This document shows, in pieces, positions 1 to 5,107 of a DNA stretch of 10,751 bases. Position 1 is the stretch's first letter. Each line of letters opens with the position of its first letter. Both the position numbers and the translations under genes were made by a program. The DNA is from a bacterium UBA2214 (GTDB lineage Bacteria > Zhuqueibacterota > Zhuqueibacteria > Residuimicrobiales > Residuimicrobiaceae), in assembly GCA_002327255.1 (NCBI GenBank), contig DCUM01000117.1:23120-33870 (forward strand), read 5' to 3'. The notes beneath the pieces were generated by a model, which worked only from the letters and a program-made list of their open reading frames with translations, was not told the origin of the DNA and made no database searches.

Positions 1-797
1 CCGCCGCTGAAATGGGAACTGATGCGGCGGTAATTGAGCGGTGACTTGAGAAACGTCTTCTGAAAAGAGCGTCCCTGGAGATCGTAATAGCCGCGCACCT
101 TGTCGTCTTTTTCAAACCAGACCGCGGTATACTCCCCACCGGCCCCTAGGTATTGGCCACCCAGAACCCGGCCATAGCGGACGAAATCGCCGACGCTGTC
201 CGCTTTGGCAGGATCCAGGGCATGGATGCTCTCAAACAGAATGCGAAACTCATCGCCGACGCGGGGATCGACGAAAAAATCGATATCCCATTGAAAAACA
301 TCGCTGAAGGCGACGATGAGTTCATCGCTGTGTCCCATGGACTTTACCGCATCATACAAGCTGGTGCGAACATAACCGCAAATCCCCTGTTCCCGCATCA
401 TCAGGGGAACCTGTAAAATCTCCGGCTGCAAAACCCCCGAAGAATCGCGGAGCACGCGAATGGTGCGATCCGTACTCGGATAGTATTCAAATCCGTGTAC
501 CGTGCCCAGCGAATCGGTTAGAATACTATAGCGGCTGTCGCCTCGTATCCTGCGCACATCGAACACCTGACTGAACGAGGCGACGATATCGGATGTCATG
601 ACGCGATCGAAAATATCCCGCGACAGAACCTGTTCGAGGGTCTCGCCATAGCGAAAAGTCCCCTCTTTGCGAAGAAAGATTTTTTCCCGCTCAGAGCGCT
701 CCCCCTCGCCATCACTTATGGATGATATTTTGTTTCCACTCTGGCATGAAAGCAATACGACAAACAAAATCAGCAAACTTTTTTTGAATCGCAGCAT
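1..797 (-). CDS. M23 family murein endopeptidase-like lipoprotein (3' end beyond the left edge)
   Basis: The reading frame is open from 797 to the left edge (265 residues visible), so the C-terminus is missing. The N-terminus is a lipoprotein signal: basic RFKK, a hydrophobic run, then lipobox LLSC with the acylated Cys at residue 18. The middle resembles the N-terminal domains of MepM-type peptidases: a GETLEQVLSR stretch near residue 50 and a 'VDPRVGDEFRILFE' stretch. The last visible residues, FLKSPLNYRRISSHFS, match the entry into the M23 (LytM) zinc-peptidase domain. The metal-binding His and Asp residues would lie outside the window, so activity cannot be judged. The expected role is cutting peptidoglycan cross-links in the periplasm while anchored by lipid. 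The start is uncertain: GGAGG (811-815) lies 13 nt before this ATG but 7 nt before an in-frame TTG at 803. The gene is divergent from the SDR at 927. Confidence 0.82.
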   Translation of the reverse strand, partial: MLRFKKSLLILFVVLLSCQSGNKISSISDGEGERSEREKIFLRKEGTFRYGETLEQVLSRDIFDRVMTSDIVASFSQVFDVRRIRGDSRYSILTDSLGTVHGFEYYPSTDRTIRVLRDSSGVLQPEILQVPLMMREQGICGYVRTSLYDAVKSMGHSDELIVAFSDVFQWDIDFFVDPRVGDEFRILFESIHALDPAKADSVGDFVRYGRVLGGQYLGAGGEYTAVWFEKDDKVRGYYDLQGRSFQKTFLKSPLNYRRISSHFSG

Positions 798-803
798 GAA
801 CAA

Positions 804-926
804 TGCGAAACCTCCTCCCCCCCGCATGGACAATCAATCTTCGTGGAAGAGCCAGCCGATGCTTGCTTTCCAGCTCAAAAATACGTAATTTCCTGAAAAG
901 ACCCCATCCCTGGAGCACCTGATTCT
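804..926. other. Divergent intergenic region between the M23 lipoprotein and SDR genes
   Basis: This spacer of about 120 bases must carry the promoters of both flanking genes. On the plus strand a weak pair TTGCTT (863-868) and TAATTT (886-891) is spaced by 17 nt. That is suggestive only, because the -10 matches the sigma-70 consensus poorly. GGAG at 912-915 is the probable ribosome site for the ATG at 927. No convincing terminator or operator is visible. Confidence 0.3.
811..818 (-). promoter_or_regulatory. Shine-Dalgarno site of the M23 lipoprotein gene
   Basis: The minus strand reads GGAGGAGG here, a strong anti-16S match. It is 7 nt from an in-frame TTG (803) and 13 nt from the ATG (797), so it favours the TTG start. 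A run of seven C residues (817-823 on the plus strand) overlaps its upstream edge. Confidence 0.6.
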
Positions 927-1814
927 ATGGCAGCGCCCAAATTGCTCATCACCGGCGCCAGTGGCTTTCTCGGCGGCGCCTTGTACGCGCAAGCGCAAGA
1001 AGATTGGCGCGTCACTGCGCTCTGCAACACCACCTGTTTTCCGGGCATGGTGGCCCTCGATCTTTCTCAGCATGACGCGGTTCACGCCTTCGTACGCCGG
1101 TTGCGGCCCCGCGTCATCCTGCACGTCGCCGCCCATGCCAATCTGGACGCGTGCGAAAAGAATCCGCAGCAGGCGGAGCAGATAAATCTAACGGCCACCG
1201 CCACCCTGCTCGAGGCGGCGGATGCGGTGCAGGCACGTCTGGTGTTCGTCTCCAGCGATATGGTCTTCGACGGCCGTCGCGGCATGTATCGGGTGAGCGA
1301 TGCGGTTTCGCCGCTCTCGGTTTATGGCCGCACCAAGGCCGCCGCCGAGGCGCTCATCCAGGCATCTCCTGGCGCCCATGTCATTGCGCGCGCCGCCCTG
1401 ATTTACGGCCGGCCGCGTCTCGGCGGCGGCTCTTTTTCAGGGTGGCTGGAAAGTCGCCTGCGCGAGCGACAAGCGGCGACCCTGTATACCGATCAGTTCC
1501 GCACGCCGGTATGGGTCGAAAACCTCGCCGGCCAGCTACTCGAACTGGCACACAACGATTTTTCCGGCATCATCCACTGCGCGGGCGCCGAGCGGGCCGA
1601 TCGCTTCCGCTTTGGCCAAATACTCTGCCGTCTGGCTGGTTATTCAGAGCAGCTGTTGGTGCCCGTCTCCATGCACGACCATGAGACGGCCGCGCCCCGG
1701 CCCGCGGATGTCTCGCTGGACACAGTGCACACCCGTCAGAGCCTGAAGACACCGCTCCTGGATATTGAAGAGGGCCTGACGCGCATGGTGTCTCAAGACC
1801 TCAAAGTTTTTTGA
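927..1814 (+). CDS. RmlD-like SDR family sugar-nucleotide reductase/epimerase
   Basis: This 295-residue cytoplasmic protein is an extended-type short-chain dehydrogenase/reductase of the RmlD (dTDP-4-dehydrorhamnose reductase) substrate-binding family. The nucleotide-binding loop GASGFLG is at residues 10-16. The 'VFVSSDMVFDG' strand carries the Ser-Ser-Asp at about 109-111. The catalytic YxxxK is Y133-GRT-K137, and 'ARAALIYG' follows as in the family. Length is normal. The start at ATG 927 has GGAG 11 nt upstream. It is the only plus-strand gene in the window and ends head-on against the GT2 gene, sharing 14 bp. A more canonical RmlD is encoded at 2570-3469, so this paralogue may act on another NDP-sugar. 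Its exact substrate cannot be read from the sequence. Family assignment is firm; the reaction is inferred. Confidence 0.85.
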   Translation: MAAPKLLITGASGFLGGALYAQAQEDWRVTALCNTTCFPGMVALDLSQHDAVHAFVRRLRPRVILHVAAHANLDACEKNPQQAEQINLTATATLLEAADAVQARLVFVSSDMVFDGRRGMYRVSDAVSPLSVYGRTKAAAEALIQASPGAHVIARAALIYGRPRLGGGSFSGWLESRLRERQAATLYTDQFRTPVWVENLAGQLLELAHNDFSGIIHCAGAERADRFRFGQILCRLAGYSEQLLVPVSMHDHETAAPRPADVSLDTVHTRQSLKTPLLDIEEGLTRMVSQDLKVF

Positions 1815-2517
1815 ACAATTGTAAATATTTGAGTTTCCAAACCATCCAGATGGCCTCGCGCACGATGCGTTTCGACATCTTGGAAGAGCCGGCCGCCCGG
1901 TCGACAAAGACGATCGGTATCTCCTTAATGCGATATCCCTTGACCCAGGCGCGAAAATTCATCTCGATTTGAAACGAGTAGCCGTCGGATTGGATCCGGG
2001 TCAGATCGATGTGCTCGAGCACTTCACGGCGAAAACATTTAAAGCCGGCTGTGCAATCGCGCAGCGGCAGGCCGGTGATGAAGCGCGTATAGGTGCTGGC
2101 GAACATGCTCAACAGCAGCCGCCGCAGCGGCCAGTTGACCACGTTGACACCGTTGATATAACGCGAACCGATGACGATGTCGGCGGCGGCGCTGGCTTCG
2201 AGAAGACGCGCCAAATCTTTGGGGTCGTGTGAAAAATCCGCATCCATTTCGATGATGCGCGCATAATCCCGTTCCAGGGCATAATGGAATCCCGCGACAT
2301 AGGCGGTGCCGAGGCCCAGTTTCTTTTCCCGCCGCAGGAGATGGACGCGCGGATCGTGGCGCTGCTGCTCAGCCACGAGGTCACCGGTGCCATCCGGAGA
2401 ATGGTCATCGATCACCAGAATCTCGAGATCAGGAATCTGCTGCTGGAAAATGGCCTGTAAAAACGGCACAATGTTCTGCTGTTCATTATAGGTGGGAACG
2501 ATTACCAGGGTCTTCAA
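1801..2517 (-). CDS. Polyprenol monophosphomannose synthase-like GT2 glycosyltransferase (Dpm1 type)
   Basis: This 238-residue GT2 enzyme is expected to transfer mannose (or a related hexose) from GDP-mannose to polyprenyl phosphate at the cytoplasmic face of the membrane. Visible family motifs are the N-terminal IVPTYNE (6-12), 'VIDDHSPDGT' (35-44), the metal-binding DAD at 92-94 within EMDADFSHDP, GSRYINGV (117-124) and 'DCTAGFKCFRREVLE' (154-168). There is no C-terminal membrane segment, so it is the short Dpm1/DPMS form and would need a separate membrane partner. The start is taken as TTG at 2517 because AAGGAG lies 6 nt upstream and the protein then begins exactly at the family's conserved N-terminus. 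A GTG at 2562 would add 15 unlikely residues with no good ribosome site. It lies downstream of rmlD, probably in one transcript with it. The sugar specificity is inferred from family. Confidence 0.88.
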   Translation of the reverse strand: MKTLVIVPTYNEQQNIVPFLQAIFQQQIPDLEILVIDDHSPDGTGDLVAEQQRHDPRVHLLRREKKLGLGTAYVAGFHYALERDYARIIEMDADFSHDPKDLARLLEASAAADIVIGSRYINGVNVVNWPLRRLLLSMFASTYTRFITGLPLRDCTAGFKCFRREVLEHIDLTRIQSDGYSFQIEMNFRAWVKGYRIKEIPIVFVDRAAGSSKMSKRIVREAIWMVWKLKYLQLFKKL

Positions 2518-2523
2518 AGGCTG

Positions 2524-2529
2524 CTCCTT
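2524..2529 (-). promoter_or_regulatory. Shine-Dalgarno site setting the TTG start of the GT2 gene
   Basis: The minus strand reads AAGGAG, 6 nt before TTG 2517. This decides the start, since the longer GTG frame at 2562 has no comparable site. Confidence 0.75.
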
Positions 2530-2569
2530 GATTCGATGACTCCCGTCGCAATAACTTTCCACATCTGTT

Positions 2570-3469
2570 TCATGCCGTCATTGGCGGCGCAAGCTGTTGC
2601 TGCAGACGCAACAGACCGCCGCGCGCATCGCTCAGAGAGAGACCCAACACGCGCAGGGCCTTATCGACCCGCAAGCCGGAATTCATCGGACGCGGGGCTG
2701 TCTGGCCGAGTTCTGCGGTTTTGATGCGGGTGATCAGCGCCGCGTCGAGTCCAAAGACCTCCGCGATGAGGCGTGCAAAGTGGTAGCGGTCGATGATTTC
2801 ACGGCCGGCAACATGGTAAAAGCCGCTCGCATTGGCGGCGACGATGCGCCACAATCCCTCCGCCAGTTCATCGGCGAGCGTTGTATTACCGAACTGATCG
2901 TCAACGATGCGCACCGTCTGGCGTTTTTGCAGCGTATCGATGAGCCAGGTGACGAAATTGGGGCGCACGCTTTGCGCCTGACCATAAAGCACCATGGTGC
3001 GCGCCACGGCAAAATGGATATCCGAGGCGCGCAACACATTCTCGCCGGCCAGTTTGGATTTGCCATAGTAGCCGATGGGATTGGGCCGCTCCTCTTCGCT
3101 GTACGGACCATTTTGTCCGTCGAAAATGTAATCGGTCGACACGTGCACCAGTTTGGCATGATGGCGACGACAGGCGCGGGTCAGATTTTCGACCGCCGTG
3201 ACATTGGCGCGCCAGCACCGTTCGCGCTCTTTTTCCGCGCCATCGACATGGGTGTATGCCGCAGCATTGACGACCCAATCAGGCTGGAATTCCTTCATAA
3301 GCGCCATCACCACCGCGCGCTCCCCCAAATCAATACGCCGATAAGGGAATGCGCCCGCGGTGACGCTCCCTTCCTGCAAATCGATCTGCACGATTTCCGC
3401 ATCGGCTGGGGCCGAGGCGGTGAGTTTTTGTCCGAGCAGCCCATTGCTGCCGGTGATCAGATAACGCAT
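2570..3469 (-). CDS. rmlD: dTDP-4-dehydrorhamnose reductase
   Basis: A 299-residue NAD(P)H-dependent reductase that would carry out the last step of dTDP-L-rhamnose synthesis in the cytoplasm. The sequence is close to canonical RmlD. GSNGLLG (7-13) is the dinucleotide loop. 'NAAAYTHVDGAE' (68-79) and 'VHVSTDYIFDG' (108-118) are hallmark strands. The catalytic YxxxK is Y135-GKS-K139. 'RTMVLYG' and 'APRPMNSGL' follow in the usual order. The ATG at 3469 begins MRYLITG, with GGGA 6 nt upstream. In-frame ATGs at 3472 and 3481 are alternatives, the latter 1 nt past the purE stop, so the two genes are almost certainly cotranscribed. RmlA, RmlB and RmlC are not in the window. The GT2 gene lies 52 bp downstream. 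Confidence 0.9.
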   Translation of the reverse strand: MRYLITGSNGLLGQKLTASAPADAEIVQIDLQEGSVTAGAFPYRRIDLGERAVVMALMKEFQPDWVVNAAAYTHVDGAEKERERCWRANVTAVENLTRACRRHHAKLVHVSTDYIFDGQNGPYSEEERPNPIGYYGKSKLAGENVLRASDIHFAVARTMVLYGQAQSVRPNFVTWLIDTLQKRQTVRIVDDQFGNTTLADELAEGLWRIVAANASGFYHVAGREIIDRYHFARLIAEVFGLDAALITRIKTAELGQTAPRPMNSGLRVDKALRVLGLSLSDARGGLLRLQQQLAPPMTA

Positions 3470-3482
3470 CATCGATCCCATG

Positions 3483-3941
3483 CTATAGTTTACAGCCGTT
3501 ACGGCGAAATGCGCGCAACTTTTCCTTGATATCCGAATGGGTCGTTGCCAGCATCTCGGCGACCAGAATGGCGGCATTGGCGGCGCCCGCCTTGCCGATG
3601 GCCATGGTGGCTACAGGAATGCCTTTGGGCATCTGCACGATGGCATACAAGGCATCCACCCCGTTGAGTGCGGAACCCGCCAAAGGCACACCGATCACCG
3701 GCAGGAGCGTATGACTGGCGACAACGCCGGGCAGATGGGCGGCCATGCCGGCACCGGCGATGATCGCTGAAAAACCCGACTGCTCCGCATTTTTGGCGAA
3801 TTGCGCGGTCTCGTCCGGGTTGCGATGGGCCGAGAGTACCCGCACCTCGAAGGCAATGCCAAAATAATCGAGCAGCGCATGAGCGGAGGACATGACTTCC
3901 GCATCCGAATCACTTCCCATCAATATGGCGACTTTGGGCAT
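3483..3941 (-). CDS. purE: 5-(carboxyamino)imidazole ribonucleotide mutase (class I PurE)
   Basis: This 152-residue cytoplasmic enzyme converts N5-CAIR to CAIR in de novo purine synthesis. Conserved elements are MGSDSD (8-13), the active-site SAHRNPD (37-43), GAGMAAHLPG (63-72), 'PVIGVPL' (81-87) and 'MPKGIPVATMAIG' followed by Gly-Ala-Ala-Asn (104-122). The GAG-x-AAHLPG form points to the class I mutase rather than the class II AIR carboxylase. The ATG at 3941 is chosen because AGGAG (3949-3953) is 7 nt upstream and the protein then begins directly at the first beta strand. A longer frame from 3983 would add 14 residues and is unlikely. The expected partner PurK is not adjacent. The gene heads the purE-rmlD-GT2 cluster, so its promoter should lie in 3942-4041. 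Confidence 0.95.
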   Translation of the reverse strand: MPKVAILMGSDSDAEVMSSAHALLDYFGIAFEVRVLSAHRNPDETAQFAKNAEQSGFSAIIAGAGMAAHLPGVVASHTLLPVIGVPLAGSALNGVDALYAIVQMPKGIPVATMAIGKAGAANAAILVAEMLATTHSDIKEKLRAFRRNGCKL

Positions 3942-3970
3942 GTAGGTTCTCCTGACTGAGAAATAAAAAA

Positions 3971-4034
3971 CCACGAAGGCCACGAATCAATTTCTTAACC
4001 TGCAAAATTCATACAATACAAAGGCACAAAGGCC
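3971..4034 (+). repeat. Intergenic ACGAAGG-type repeat, copy 1
   Basis: The spacer between the UPF0104 stop and the purE start holds CCACGAAGGCCACGAA (3971-3986), then AACCTGCAAAATTCAT (3997-4012), then a further degenerate unit ACAAAGGCACAAAGG (4018-4032). A matching arrangement on the other strand occurs at 10253-10288. A T-rich run follows the core on the minus strand (TTTTTTATTT, 3970-3961). The function is unknown. It may be a dispersed repeat or part of a transcript-end structure. Confidence 0.5.
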
Positions 4035-4041
4035 GGCGGCT

Positions 4042-5025
4042 TCACCCCGTTTTTTTCTCCCGTCTCAAGGCAAAAATCACACCGCCGGGAAGGGTGGCGA
4101 GAATGCCGATCAGGTAGGCGAGAAATTCAAAGGCCACAATTTGCGCCGCAGGCAATCCGACCTGACCGAACAGGGTCGCCGCGCTCTGTTCACGAACCCC
4201 CAAACCGCCCAGAGAGACCGGCAGACTGGCGACCAGGGCCACGATGGGGATGAAAAGAAAAAAGTAGTTGACATAGGTGCGCACGCCCAGTGCTTGCGCA
4301 GCGCCATAATGGGTCAGAATGCGCAGACTCTGAATGATCAGGGACAAACCGAACAAGCGTACCAGGAAGGTGCGCTTGCGACGAAAGTCGTGCAGACTGT
4401 AGTAAAACGCCTTGGCTTTCACATGCAGCGATTGCGGCAGGAACAGGCGAAACATCCACGAAAATTTTTTAGCCAGGGGCTCATGGAACAAGAAAGCGGC
4501 GGCCAAAACCCAAATCGCAAATACGAGAATGATCGATTCGATGGCCGCTGCGGCGAACATTTTTCTGGCCATGAGCAGCGTTGCAAAAAGGCCCAGGGAA
4601 GCCATGGCGATAAAACCGATGAAACGATCCATGATCACCGTGGAAAGGGCGGCACTGGTTTCACCGCATACCCTGCGGATATCGAAAACGCGCAGGGCGT
4701 CGCCGCCGACATTGCCGATGAGAAAATTATTGAAAAACAATCCAACATGATAAAACGACAGCACCTGTCCGAAAGAGACGGAGATCTTTTTATGGCGCAG
4801 CAGCAGAAACCATTGCAGCGCGCCGAGCAGATTGCTGATGACCAATATCGTCAGACTGAATACCACGCCCCTCCAGGCAGCCTGTTCGAACTGCGCCAGC
4901 CATTGCGACCAGCCGATATTGCGCATCAGCAGGAAGACGAGGCCTGCGCTGACCGCCATTTTTGCCAGCGACCACCTGTGGTGCACAATAAATGACCACA
5001 TTCCATTATAAAACCCGGTTAACAC
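4042..5025 (-). CDS. UPF0104 / lysylphosphatidylglycerol synthase TM-family integral membrane protein
   Basis: This 327-residue inner-membrane protein has about eight hydrophobic segments. It shows the two signatures of the family (PF03706): GGDALRVFD (107-115) with the nearby 'VIMDRFIGF' (130-138), and PVSLGGLGVREQ (269-280) near the C-terminus. It lacks the soluble catalytic domain of MprF, so it is not a lysyl-PG synthase. Relatives occur beside or fused to Dpm-like glycosyltransferases, for example archaeal AglD, and are suspected to handle lipid-linked sugars. A role with the GT2 or DUF2723 protein here is inference. The start is taken as GTG 5025, 9 nt after AAAGGA (5035-5040). ATG 5001 (MWSF) is the alternative but has only a poor ribosome site. 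Starting at 5094 would translate through a perfect hairpin and is rejected. Confidence 0.85.
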   Translation of the reverse strand: MLTGFYNGMWSFIVHHRWSLAKMAVSAGLVFLLMRNIGWSQWLAQFEQAAWRGVVFSLTILVISNLLGALQWFLLLRHKKISVSFGQVLSFYHVGLFFNNFLIGNVGGDALRVFDIRRVCGETSAALSTVIMDRFIGFIAMASLGLFATLLMARKMFAAAAIESIILVFAIWVLAAAFLFHEPLAKKFSWMFRLFLPQSLHVKAKAFYYSLHDFRRKRTFLVRLFGLSLIIQSLRILTHYGAAQALGVRTYVNYFFLFIPIVALVASLPVSLGGLGVREQSAATLFGQVGLPAAQIVAFEFLAYLIGILATLPGGVIFALRREKKTG

Positions 5026-5034
5026 GCAATAGGT

Positions 5035-5040
5035 TCCTTT
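5035..5040 (-). promoter_or_regulatory. Shine-Dalgarno site favouring the GTG start of the UPF0104 gene
   Basis: The minus strand reads AAAGGA, 9 nt before GTG 5025 and 8 nt after the end of the 5049-5080 hairpin. The closeness means hairpin formation could affect ribosome access, though that is inference. Confidence 0.45.
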
Positions 5041-5048
5041 AATAACAA

Positions 5049-5080
5049 GCATGGAGTCTATGCAGCGATAGACTCCATGC
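5049..5080 (-). terminator. Perfect 13-bp hairpin, probable intrinsic terminator after the DUF2723 gene
   Basis: GCATGGAGTCTAT (5049-5061) and its exact reverse complement (5068-5080) flank a 6-nt loop. On the minus strand the stem is followed by TTGTTATT, a moderately U-rich tail. It begins 27 nt past the DUF2723 stop, a normal distance for a terminator. The tail is imperfect and the next gene starts only 24 nt beyond it, so partial read-through or attenuation is possible. Confidence 0.6.
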
Positions 5081-5107
5081 GTTTGATACGTCACGATGAG
5101 TCAGGGG

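Noticed and set aside
153..416. Plus-strand open frame of 87 codons
   Set aside because: It lies antisense within the M23 lipoprotein, whose frame continues uninterrupted and carries recognisable features.
2597..3529. Plus-strand open frame of 310 codons opposite rmlD
   Set aside because: It covers almost exactly the rmlD gene in antisense, has no recognisable motif and no convincing ribosome site. RmlD motifs are intact on the minus strand.
3971..4034. CRISPR-like or tandem array reading of the ACGAAGG units
   Set aside because: There are only a few degenerate units with no regular spacer length and no cas genes nearby.
4141..4995. Plus-strand open frame of 284 codons opposite the UPF0104 gene
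   Set aside because: Highly polar Gln/Lys/Asp-rich translation is the expected antisense image of a hydrophobic membrane protein.
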